A stretch of 47,500 nucleotides of DNA from Bacillota bacterium (GTDB lineage Bacteria; Bacillota; Clostridia; Saccharofermentanales; Fastidiosipilaceae): the NCBI GenBank assembly GCA_030057555.1, contig JASGUU010000012.1:1-47500 (forward strand), given 5' to 3'. The notes under the pieces are model-generated. The model saw only the letters and a list, made by a program, of their open reading frames with translations. It was not told the DNA's origin and did not search any database. Position 1 is the first letter of the stretch. Every line of letters starts with the position of its first letter. The translations under genes were made by a program, and so were the position numbers. This document shows positions 8,410 through 16,424 of the stretch, in pieces.

Positions 8410-9270
8410 TCAATACACGATATTACCATAGGGATCCAGATAACCGCATTTGCTCATGATGATTCCATGATCCGACAGTAATCGGTCTCTTTGTTCATCG
8501 CTTAAGTGATTCCTCCAGTCTCCAACCTTACCGGAGCGGAAGAAGGACGGTGATTTAAACATCTTCTCCCTGAACCCATGCTCTTCCTCCTGGCTTTTAA
8601 GTACTTTAAAATCAGACAGTTCCAGAGCGCGAATAATTTCTTCTTCGCTGCTGTTCAGACCAATGAACCGCACTGCCTCCGTAAAGGTGCGTAATGGATC
8701 CAGACTCATGTCCTCGTATCGCAGTAAATGAACCGGGAGTTCTCGGGCCTGCATCCAACTGTCAACATGGTGGCTCCAGGTCAGCAGCTTTTGCCTCAGC
8801 TGGTTGGGCAATCTGTCAGGGAGGTCACAGAGAGCATGCGACTCACTGCCCATCACTCTTATCATGTGATCGATGTCTCTGGCTGCGTGATTTGCATAAG
8901 ACACGGCTACATCGAGCGGGTTACGCATGATGTAAACCGCTCGTGCATTGACCGTGCCCAACAGCGGACTGCCATTCTCCAGATAGGTATAGGCATCGTG
9001 GACTTTTATGAACAATTTCCTGTTCGTTTTCCGGGCCAGGTAATTATATGCCTCTGGCCTTAGTTGATCGATTTCATCCGCTGTCAGATTCGATGACTCA
9101 ACTCCGATGAGAGGGTCAAAGATCAGTCTGGAACTAAAGATTCCATCGGTCGGTAAATTATTTATCGTGATCTCGATGCTTTCCTCACTGATCAGGTTCG
9201 CGATGAAAGATCGAAACCAGGTGTTGCCAGACTTGGGATAGGAAGCCAGCCATACAATACCACCATCCAT
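8410..9270 (-). CDS. PAPS-dependent sulfotransferase (lasso tailoring enzyme)
   Basis: This 286-residue cytosolic sulfotransferase has the three hallmark elements in order: YPKSGNTWFR at 11-20 (5'-phosphosulfate binding), YIMRNPLDVAVSYANH at 113-128 (3'-phosphate binding), and RSGKVGDWRNHLS near the C-terminus (the RKGxxGDWKNHFT-like PAPS loop). His91 in FIKVHDAY is in the place of the usual catalytic base. It overlaps the upstream kinase gene (TAATG) and sits between kinase 2 and B1. PAPS comes from the CysD/CysNC operon. The likely acceptor is a tyrosine (or Ser/Thr hydroxyl) of the lasso precursor or product; this is inferred from the Tyr-rich acidic cores and the operon context. Confidence 0.9.
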   Translation of the reverse strand: MDGGIVWLASYPKSGNTWFRSFIANLISEESIEITINNLPTDGIFSSRLIFDPLIGVESSNLTADEIDQLRPEAYNYLARKTNRKLFIKVHDAYTYLENGSPLLGTVNARAVYIMRNPLDVAVSYANHAARDIDHMIRVMGSESHALCDLPDRLPNQLRQKLLTWSHHVDSWMQARELPVHLLRYEDMSLDPLRTFTEAVRFIGLNSSEEEIIRALELSDFKVLKSQEEEHGFREKMFKSPSFFRSGKVGDWRNHLSDEQRDRLLSDHGIIMSKCGYLDPYGNIVY

Positions 9271-10160
9271 TAGCCCAACTCCTCCAGAATAAGACCAGCG
9301 AGCTTTTCTACCGGATAAACAATATTATTGAAAACCACCTCATAAAAAGAGGCTTGTTGGACGACAGCAGAGCCCATCTGAAAAAAACGGCCTCTGTCAA
9401 CTAAGGCATGATCAAAACAAGCATGTTGAATCAAATGCTTAAACTTGGAACCTCCTTGAATGGGTTGATAGTTCAAGGTCATCTGATTATGTCTACGCAG
9501 AAAAATGACACAGGCCAACTCACTCCCGACAGAAGCGAAGCGATCACAAACTGGAACGGCATACTTGAGGAGTCCGGTTCTGATTGGCGCATAGCTGCGA
9601 AAATCGCGGCCCGTTTTCGCCAGAGTATCCTGCCAGGCATTCAATTGCGGTATGCCGGGTTGAGCGACGATTTTGTCATTACGTATTTGGATTGCACAGA
9701 CTTCATCACCGAGCAGTTTATAGCCCAGATCATAAAAACATAAGGCCAGGGCCGTTTTACCTACTTGAGAAGGTCCGAGAAAAACGACGGCCTTGCCATT
9801 CACAACCACCGCTCCTCCGTGCAGGACTAAATAATCCCTCTGACTGAGCAGGGCAGGTAGAACCGTGCCAAGTAAAAACACCCGTATATCCTGGGCTTTC
9901 GCGTTCATGCAGGGCTCGATAATGATCTCGTCACCATTCTTTGCGTAGTAGCTGGCTACTCCACTTACACGAAGCAGATACTCGTCGGTTGTGATCTCCC
10001 ACCATGGTGATTGATCAAGGGGCACTTCCAGTCGATCCGGCACTTTTCCCCAAACAATCTTTATGTCTGCCTGACCTTCTGCAGAGAACAATTCCGGGAG
10101 CTCCAGGTCTGAGTGCAGAATAAGTCCGAAAGCTGTATAAACATGGCTTGTTTTCAGCAT
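9270..10160 (-). CDS. Second HprK-like kinase of the lasso cluster (kinase 2)
   Basis: This 296-residue paralogue of kinase 1 has the same layout: MLKTSHVYTAFGL at the N-terminus (compare [12 protein letters not shown]), LVLHGGAVV with His114, P-loop GPSQVGKTA at 129-137, and LLGDEVCAI. The Asp-Asp pair of kinase 1 is Asp152-Glu153 here, and the P-loop is more divergent. The two kinases are thus unlikely to be simple duplicates in function; one may act on the C-terminal Ser and the other on another site, on another precursor or further down a polyphosphorylation path. The gene is 31 nt after the exporter gene and overlaps the sulfotransferase start by 1 nt, so it is cotranscribed with the core biosynthetic genes. 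Confidence 0.8.
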   Translation of the reverse strand: MLKTSHVYTAFGLILHSDLELPELFSAEGQADIKIVWGKVPDRLEVPLDQSPWWEITTDEYLLRVSGVASYYAKNGDEIIIEPCMNAKAQDIRVFLLGTVLPALLSQRDYLVLHGGAVVVNGKAVVFLGPSQVGKTALALCFYDLGYKLLGDEVCAIQIRNDKIVAQPGIPQLNAWQDTLAKTGRDFRSYAPIRTGLLKYAVPVCDRFASVGSELACVIFLRRHNQMTLNYQPIQGGSKFKHLIQHACFDHALVDRGRFFQMGSAVVQQASFYEVVFNNIVYPVEKLAGLILEELG

Positions 10161-10191
10161 GGAATACGACTCTTCTTTCCCCGATTTCTAC

Positions 10192-11997
10192 TCAGTTTAA
10201 CATTTCCCTGTTAATATCTACTATCTTTCTGAATTTGCTTTGGTCTGACTTTATGAGTTCTTTTAAATGTCCACTTTCAACAACTTCCCCCTCATCTATA
10301 ACAATAATCTGATCAGCTCGGTTTATTGTTTCCATACGATGGGCAATAATAATGATAGTCAGGCGGTCTTTCATCCCTTCAATTGCCTGCTGAATTTTGA
10401 ATTCATTCTCCACATCGAGTGCACTGGTGGCTTCATCCAGAATCAGCAATTGAGGCGTTCTAATCAAGGCGCGGGCCAGTACGATCCTCTGTTTTTCTCC
10501 TCCAGACAGCCTTACTCCCCGATCGCCCAGCAGGGTATCAAGCCCCTGCGGGAGTTTGCTGACAAAGTCTCTGGCGGCAGCCATTCCCAGAGCATCCCAT
10601 AATTCCTCTTCACTGGCTCCTGGATTGAAGCACAGGAGATTCTCACGTATTGTATCGTTAAACAAAAATGGATCCTGGGGAACGTAACTGATCACCTTTC
10701 GCCAATCAGATAGAATACTGCCCTCAATTATCGTATTGTCTACCAGAATTCGTCCGGTATCAGGTTTCAAAAGGCCCAGGAGCAAATCAACCAGTGTGCT
10801 CTTTCCTGCGCCAGACTTTCCTACCAGCGCTGTTATCGAATGAGCCGGAATGCTGATGGAAATATCTCGCAGGGCGAAACTCTCTTCATCATGCCGATAT
10901 GTAAAATTCACATCTTCAAACTCTATCGCATTCTCCAGTCTCAGCCTGCCTGTGGGTTGCTCTGCATCCCCGCTGACAACCTGCTCGGTTTGCATGCTCA
11001 ATTCATGCTTAAGCTGCTGGAGAGACTGATAGGCTGGCATTATCGCGAAAACATTCAATAGATTGTTCTGCAGGGAGGAAAAGCCGGGCCACAATCGAGC
11101 AAAAATGAATATGACAATGAGCATGGAAGCCGGTTCCACCTGCAAAAGGTTAACAGCGAAATAAAAAAGAAAACTAATGACTAGAGCTGCCGCGATCTTA
11201 TAGAAAAAATCAGGCCGGGTTTGCAGGCGCGTAACGTCAGTTGCGTTCTGCTCCATTTCAGCTGTGAGAATGCGGAATCTCTCCTCCTGCTCCTTCTCAA
11301 CGCCGTAGATCTTGCTCTCTTTGATGCTTCCCAGTTGTTCGGTAATACGTCCCATCAGCGCACGGTTCAATCCGTGGGTCAAACCGCCCAGCTGCCTGGA
11401 TTTCATCAGATTGCTGTTCATAAGTAAAAACATCAATGTACCACAGATCAAAACAAAAGCAGTTAAGAGCGGTGATGCCAAAAATGCAATGTACAGCTGT
11501 ACCACAGCCAGAAGCAACTGTGCGCATATCCTGAGCAGGAAGATGGTTGCCGAGGATACCCTGTTCACTTCAATGACAAAGGCATTGGTGATATCTGTCA
11601 GTCTTTTGCCAGTCAGGCAGGCCCAGTCACATCGTAGAATCTTCGAGAACAAATCCTCTCGTAAGTATCTGGCGTAACCCTGTGTAAGCTGAACATTCAG
11701 TATCGCCATCCGTCGGTTTACGATCGCCTGAAATATGATCAGTACAATATACACCAGCAGCACAAGCAGCAACTGCACTGATGAATCAAACTGATCCAGC
11801 CATGACAGGGCATGCCTGAGAAACGGAACAGTAACTGTTCTATCCCCTGTTATTCCGGTAATGGCCAGCATGGGAACCAACAGAAGCACCCCTATCCCGC
11901 TGGTCAAACTGGCAACAATCATATGCAGGATATTTGACAAAAGCCTGTTTGGAGAGAAGGTAGATATATCTTTTATTAGCGGCCATAGCGTATTCAT
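10192..11997 (-). CDS. ABC exporter of the lasso cluster (D protein)
   Basis: This 601-residue fused ABC transporter has an N-terminal membrane domain with about six helices (around 21-47, 72-93, 154-195 in two, 267-300 in two) and a C-terminal ATPase with GKSGAGKST (393-401), LSGGEKQR (498-505) and LLILDEATSALD (517-528). In lasso clusters the D protein exports the mature peptide and gives self-immunity. There is no N-terminal C39 peptidase domain, which fits the separate B2 peptidase. It lies between the nucleotidyltransferase and kinase 2. A 165-bp spacer precedes it. Confidence 0.9.
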   Translation of the reverse strand: MNTLWPLIKDISTFSPNRLLSNILHMIVASLTSGIGVLLLVPMLAITGITGDRTVTVPFLRHALSWLDQFDSSVQLLLVLLVYIVLIIFQAIVNRRMAILNVQLTQGYARYLREDLFSKILRCDWACLTGKRLTDITNAFVIEVNRVSSATIFLLRICAQLLLAVVQLYIAFLASPLLTAFVLICGTLMFLLMNSNLMKSRQLGGLTHGLNRALMGRITEQLGSIKESKIYGVEKEQEERFRILTAEMEQNATDVTRLQTRPDFFYKIAAALVISFLFYFAVNLLQVEPASMLIVIFIFARLWPGFSSLQNNLLNVFAIMPAYQSLQQLKHELSMQTEQVVSGDAEQPTGRLRLENAIEFEDVNFTYRHDEESFALRDISISIPAHSITALVGKSGAGKSTLVDLLLGLLKPDTGRILVDNTIIEGSILSDWRKVISYVPQDPFLFNDTIRENLLCFNPGASEEELWDALGMAAARDFVSKLPQGLDTLLGDRGVRLSGGEKQRIVLARALIRTPQLLILDEATSALDVENEFKIQQAIEGMKDRLTIIIIAHRMETINRADQIIVIDEGEVVESGHLKELIKSDQSKFRKIVDINREMLN

Positions 11998-12162
11998 AAA
12001 CTATCCAGTACTTTCTTTGATGCGCTCCCTGCCATTCCTCACCTGGAAAGGCAGTGGCGTCCAGATAGGCATTTTCGTCGTCTTCTGCCAACGGCATTCA
12101 CATTGAGGTTCACTTCATACGGCACCACCGGTACAAATCCACCGGCTGTAGATCTGCTCCCA

Positions 12163-13362
12163 TCAGCTGCGCCTGATAATCGATCTATACACTTTCAAAA
12201 ATGGACGGACCAGATAGTACATGAAAAAAAACCGATCGCTAAAATGTATGGTATTTAAGTCAATGAGAGCAGGCCGGAATCTGTTAACAAAAAACTCAAG
12301 CTTTGACCTTAAGCCTTTCGATCTAAGCATATTGTATTTCCATATACGATTATTGAAAAAACTCCCTCCCTGCATGGATGATTCATCAGTTTCGGTCATG
12401 ATTGAAATAGCCTGTAATGCCATCTTCTGTCCTGTTCTGCTGGTAACAAGGGATGCTCTTAGCGCTTCAGGTATCTCAATATGCAAAAGATTCTCAACCA
12501 GGATTACAGTCTGCACCAGCATCTCCATGATGTTCATCTCGGTGACTCGTTTCAAGATCCTCCCCCAGGGCAACTTGTCTTTCTTGATAATTTCTGCGAT
12601 ATCACAAAGCCATCGCAATCTACTGTATCCATGGGCGGAGCCATGGAAAAGCAGGTATAAGAACTCATCCTCATCGGACAAAACATTGATGGTTTGCCCG
12701 CTGAGTTCAGATCCCTTTCGGTTTTTCCACAGCTCATCAAAATGAAACACCGTGTTCCCCGAGCTTACTCTCCAATGCATCTCAATGATGACACGGTCTT
12801 TATTTTGATAAACAAAATGTTGTCTGGTTCTTATCAGGTATGCTTTTTGTTTGGGCGAAAAACAAGCATCCGCGTCAATTCTCCGAAAGCCATTGGCCAG
12901 GAGCAGTTTGTCGGCCTTATCTATATCATGCTCAGAAATAAGAATATCCAGGTCTTTGGAACTTCTATAGGCAATATCGCCATATATATTGATGCTTAGC
13001 AGCGGGCCTTTCAGCGATATCACGCTTATGTCGGAATCTTCCAGTAATCTCGCCACATTCACAAGTTCACTGGCCAGTCGTACTGACTGCATTACCTTTC
13101 TCTGAGATATTCGATGCAACTCATTCAATGCTCTTGAGTTGACATTCTCTGAATGAATCCTGGTCAGTTGCCGATAAACCGTCATATAGACGCGATGTCT
13201 TTCAACTATTATCAAAAAATCATCCCAGCTTATTCCCGCTCCTAAGATATCCCTGATTTTCTCTTCCTGCTCCACTGGTATATCTTTAATTGAACAGAGC
13301 AGGAACAGCTTCATTTCATCCGGCAAGGCTTCAATTTTTCTACCCAGGTCTTCTCCCCGCAT
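12163..13362 (-). CDS. Nucleotidyltransferase-fold protein of the lasso cluster
   Basis: This 399-residue protein matches the uncharacterised nucleotidyltransferase family often found in paeninodin-type lasso clusters (NTP_transf_5-like). Visible motifs are SLKGPLLSINIYGD (117-129), RSSKDLDILI with Asp137 and Asp139 as the likely metal ligands, and VIIEMHWRVSSG further on, the E-H-W element of the family. The N-terminal 100 residues are helical. It may transfer a nucleotidyl group to the peptide or to another substrate, but no reaction has been assigned to my knowledge. It sits between B2 and the exporter in the same operon. The start is ATG with a weak GGGTGA site upstream. Confidence 0.8.
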   Translation of the reverse strand: MRGEDLGRKIEALPDEMKLFLLCSIKDIPVEQEEKIRDILGAGISWDDFLIIVERHRVYMTVYRQLTRIHSENVNSRALNELHRISQRKVMQSVRLASELVNVARLLEDSDISVISLKGPLLSINIYGDIAYRSSKDLDILISEHDIDKADKLLLANGFRRIDADACFSPKQKAYLIRTRQHFVYQNKDRVIIEMHWRVSSGNTVFHFDELWKNRKGSELSGQTINVLSDEDEFLYLLFHGSAHGYSRLRWLCDIAEIIKKDKLPWGRILKRVTEMNIMEMLVQTVILVENLLHIEIPEALRASLVTSRTGQKMALQAISIMTETDESSMQGGSFFNNRIWKYNMLRSKGLRSKLEFFVNRFRPALIDLNTIHFSDRFFFMYYLVRPFLKVYRSIIRRS

Positions 13363-13390
13363 AAATCAATCACCCAACGGAATAAACCGT

Positions 13391-13831
13391 TTACATATCA
13401 GCAAAGACGGATACGACACTGTAATCAACTCTGGCCTGTGCTCCAGTCACCGTCGTTTCGCCGCTCCTCAGCCATGCGTGAGCGATCAAGGACTGGTTTC
13501 CATCACGGGCTACACCCAGATATAAAGTACTACTAATATGCCTTCGCCGTAACATGAATTTGGCAGTAAGGGCCTGAACCAGGCATTTGCTCTTCCAAAA
13601 CGTACGTCGGCTGGTGGCCTGCACCGCCCAGGATATCCTTTTGATTACTGTCAGTTCTTCTGTACGGCTTTCCATCGGAGATTCCTGCATATGCTGTCCT
13701 AAATATGGAGCGATACGCTTGAAAGGCATTATAAGAAGAATTAGGCGAAAGAAACCCAAAAGAATAATACTTTCAAGCAACATGAGTTTTTCTGGCGTTT
13801 TCAGTCTAAAAAACTTTCTTATACTGTTCAT
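13391..13831 (-). CDS. Lasso peptide B2 protein (transglutaminase-fold leader peptidase)
   Basis: This cysteine protease removes the leader before cyclisation. The 146-residue protein carries WKSKCLVQALTA with the catalytic Cys and LIAHAWLRSG with the catalytic His, the B2 hallmarks. I chose the ATG at 13831 because AGAAGG lies 6 nt upstream; the ATG at 13837 directly abuts that site. The N-terminal part contains hydrophobic helices (LESIILLGFFRLILLIM), usual for split B proteins. It is the first gene of the minus-strand operon B2-NTase-D-K-ST-B1-C. Cleavage is expected after TA or TAS in the precursors. Confidence 0.9.
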   Translation of the reverse strand: MNSIRKFFRLKTPEKLMLLESIILLGFFRLILLIMPFKRIAPYLGQHMQESPMESRTEELTVIKRISWAVQATSRRTFWKSKCLVQALTAKFMLRRRHISSTLYLGVARDGNQSLIAHAWLRSGETTVTGAQARVDYSVVSVFADM

Positions 13832-14490
13832 ATTCATCCTTCTTATATTATGGACGATGTGATGGAAAGCAATAGCAGTAAAGAAACAATGTCTTGGACG
13901 GTAGCAGGATTTGTGTAATGCTCGGACGACAGTCCGTTATTCCGAAAAGCTCTGATCATCCACTGTTACATACCCGCACAAGATCCGTATTCACCTCCCA
14001 TATTCCATAACATTCCTGAACGGTTCATATCATATGATACTTCGCGCAGGGAAAATAAAGCGGACATTTCCATCCTCCTCGGATAAACCCGTTCAGCAGT
14101 GCCAGGATCACGCAATGGCTGATTATCAGCCTGACTGGAACTTCCACGGCAGATCTCCGTCTCCGAGGAGGGCGCCGCCATTGTTCTCCTCTTCCCATAT
14201 CACATGGGCGACAGCATCATGCCAGCCGCTGCGGCATGTGGCGCCCATGCCGGCAAAACTCCGGGAGACCGCCCGTCTCTGCCTGTCTCTCGAGCTCCGC
14301 CGAGCACTGCAGAAGCCGGCAGCCAGGACAGCAGAGTTTGCGAAAGTCCCTGGCAGACAAAGCCGGCACCTCGAACACCTGCAACGCAGCAGCTAACTTC
14401 AGGGGCTGAGAGCACTGGCATGTACCGAGTCATATATAAGATGCTGCCGGCGCCTGCCAAATGCAGTCCGTCAACATCAGACCAGCCGGC
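13832..14490. other. Boundary region upstream of the lasso operon
   Basis: No convincing gene is found. The part nearest B2 is AT-rich and must contain the operon promoter, though I see no clear -35/-10 pair. A small hairpin CGGAC-GACA-GTCCG sits at 13923-13936. A 71-codon minus-strand frame (13966-14181) has no ribosome-binding site and no leader motif. From about 14.15 kb the DNA becomes GC-rich, which marks the right edge of the lasso island. Confidence 0.4.
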
Positions 14491-15522
14491 TCAATACCAT
14501 TCACTGAGTTCCACGCGCTCACGCCGCCGGGCACTCTCGATCGCGCCGAAGACCATGGCCAGACTGCGGATGTTGTCGCGCCCGTCCGTCTCGGCCGGCC
14601 GCCCCTCGGCCAGCGCCGCGAACATCTCGTCGAGGCAGCCGAAGTGCCCCTCGCGCCCCGACCACTCGAGCTCTCCGTCAGCCAGCTCCCCGCGCACCGC
14701 GTCCCGAATAAAGGGCATCGGCTCCGCCTCCACCGGCGTCTCGTACCAGGGCACTCCCACCCCGTCCCAGATCGCCGTGCCGCCGCTGCCCACTGCGCGC
14801 CAGCTCGACTCCCAGGACGTGTTCGCGCCCTCGGCGCACCAGGAGCCGCGGTAGCTGAACACCGAGCCGTCCGACATCTCGAAGAGCGCGACGGCACTCG
14901 CCCCCTCGGCATACCACGAACCCGGCGGATTGAACTCATGACAGTAGACGGCCACCGGGTCGGCGCCGCTGATGAAGCGCGCCGCATCGAAGGTATGAAT
15001 CGCCATATCCAGAATCAGGGGGCTCGCCATCACATCGCGGAAGCCGCCGAAATGCGCCCCGATATAGAAGTCCGCCGTCAGCATGCCGACCGTCCCGACC
15101 CGCCCCTCCGCCAGAAGCTGGCGAAAGGCACGGATCCGCCGGTCGTAGCGACGGTTTTGCATGATCGCGTACTGCCGCCCCCGCTCCCCGGCCAGCCGGA
15201 CCAGCCGCCCGGCCGCCTCCATCGAATCGGCCAGCGGCTTCTCGCTCAGCACGTCGCAGCCCGCCTCGAGCGCCGTTGTCGCGATCAGCTCGTGCGCCGC
15301 GGGGATCGTAACGTCAAAGACCAGGTCCGCCCCGGTCGCCCGGATCGCCTCCCCAAGCTCCCGGAACAGCGGCACGTCCAGCCCCTGTTTCGCCGCAAAC
15401 GCCCGCGCGGCCGCCTCCACGACGTCCACGAGAGCGACAATTTCCACATCGGTCCTTTCCTTTGCATAACGCACCCACTCCTGCGCCATCGAGCCGCAGC
15501 CGGCCACCACCACCCGTTTCAC
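14491..15522 (-). CDS. Gfo/Idh/MocA family NAD(P)-dependent oxidoreductase
   Basis: This predicted sugar or inositol dehydrogenase has 343 residues. The N-terminal Rossmann fold starts at once with VVVAGCGSM, and the family motif EKPLADS (consensus EKP) follows at about residue 95. The C-terminal half is the mixed alpha/beta substrate domain. The start is GTG at 15522, chosen because a strong AGGAGG lies 8 nt upstream. An upstream ATG would overlap the previous gene. It is the last gene of a minus-strand run with a sugar isomerase/epimerase-like protein, a pairing typical of catabolism of unusual sugars or inositols. The substrate cannot be read from sequence. Confidence 0.85.
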   Translation of the reverse strand: MKRVVVAGCGSMAQEWVRYAKERTDVEIVALVDVVEAAARAFAAKQGLDVPLFRELGEAIRATGADLVFDVTIPAAHELIATTALEAGCDVLSEKPLADSMEAAGRLVRLAGERGRQYAIMQNRRYDRRIRAFRQLLAEGRVGTVGMLTADFYIGAHFGGFRDVMASPLILDMAIHTFDAARFISGADPVAVYCHEFNPPGSWYAEGASAVALFEMSDGSVFSYRGSWCAEGANTSWESSWRAVGSGGTAIWDGVGVPWYETPVEAEPMPFIRDAVRGELADGELEWSGREGHFGCLDEMFAALAEGRPAETDGRDNIRSLAMVFGAIESARRRERVELSEWY

Positions 15523-15535
15523 AGCTGCCACCTCC

Positions 15536-16420
15536 TCAAACGGGAATGGGGATGAAATCCCCACCCCGGCAGGACTTCAGGTAGTTCAGCGCATGGATCT
15601 GTCCGGTCATCTCGAGCTCGCCGCGGTAGACAGGATCGTGGAAGCCCTCGATGTCGATATGTCCCTCATAGCCGCCCTGCCGCAGAATTGAGATCACATC
15701 CGTCCAGTTGGTGTCGCCGAAGCCCGGCGTGCGGTGCCAGACAAACTGCCGCGGCCCGTGAATGCCGTATTCGCGCACGATATCCCAGGCGATCGTCGCG
15801 TCCTTCCCATGCACATGGAAGATCTTCGGCAGCCACCTGCGCAGCTGCGGCAGCGGCTCGATCAGGCTGACCATCTGATGGCAGGGTTCCCACTCAAGTC
15901 CCATATTGTCGACGGGCAGGACGTCGAACATCTTCTCCCACATCGTCGGATTGTGCGCGATATTCCAGTCCCCGCGCTCCCAGGTCCCGTCCATGTCGCA
16001 GTTCTCGAACGCGATGCGCACACCCCGGTCCGCCGCCCTTTGCACCAGTTCGCCAAACACGTCTTTAAACTTCGGCAGCGAGGCATCGAGCGGCTGATCC
16101 ACGAGCCGTCCGGTAAAGCCGGTCACGAGATCAGTCCCGAAGACTTCCGCCGCATCAATCAGGCGCTCCCAGCTGGCGAGTGTGTCGCTGTTCCGGCCCG
16201 TCCCCGTCAGCGGATTGCCGAAGATCGACAGCGCCGACACGATCACGCCCGCGGGCTCGAGAATCTCCCGCAGCCGCCTGGCCAGCTCGCCGAGATCGGT
16301 ATCGCCCGTCGTCTGCCAGAACGTCAGCGCGAAGGACTCGAAGCCATGGGGCAGAAGCTGCGGAATCACCCGCAGCGCATCGCCGCCCGACACCAGCGTC
16401 CCAATCCGAATCTGTTTCAT
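15536..16420 (-). CDS. Sugar phosphate isomerase/epimerase-like TIM-barrel protein
   Basis: This 294-residue xylose isomerase-like TIM barrel (AP endonuclease 2 superfamily) carries metal-site segments such as IAFENCDMDG, LEWEPCHQ, FHVHGKD and IDIEGFHD, with Glu, Asp and His ligands. It begins 4 nt after the methylase stop, with AAGGAAG as ribosome-binding site, and is followed by the Gfo/Idh gene. The two likely act on one sugar or polyol, in the cytoplasm. The exact reaction is unknown; 2-keto-myo-inositol dehydratase-like or hydroxypyruvate isomerase-like roles are possible. Confidence 0.83.
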   Translation of the reverse strand: MKQIRIGTLVSGGDALRVIPQLLPHGFESFALTFWQTTGDTDLGELARRLREILEPAGVIVSALSIFGNPLTGTGRNSDTLASWERLIDAAEVFGTDLVTGFTGRLVDQPLDASLPKFKDVFGELVQRAADRGVRIAFENCDMDGTWERGDWNIAHNPTMWEKMFDVLPVDNMGLEWEPCHQMVSLIEPLPQLRRWLPKIFHVHGKDATIAWDIVREYGIHGPRQFVWHRTPGFGDTNWTDVISILRQGGYEGHIDIEGFHDPVYRGELEMTGQIHALNYLKSCRGGDFIPIPV

Positions 16421-16424
16421 CTTT

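Noticed and set aside
13966-14181. Possible additional precursor peptide upstream of B2
   Set aside because: The C-terminal part is short and glycine-rich, but there is no W..P.L..T leader pattern and no ribosome-binding site.
14461-15555. Long plus-strand ORFs antisense to the oxidoreductase, isomerase, methylase and UroD genes (14.4-18.5 kb)
   Set aside because: These are high-GC shadow frames, rich in Arg and Pro and without family motifs. The minus-strand genes have clear motifs and ribosome-binding sites.
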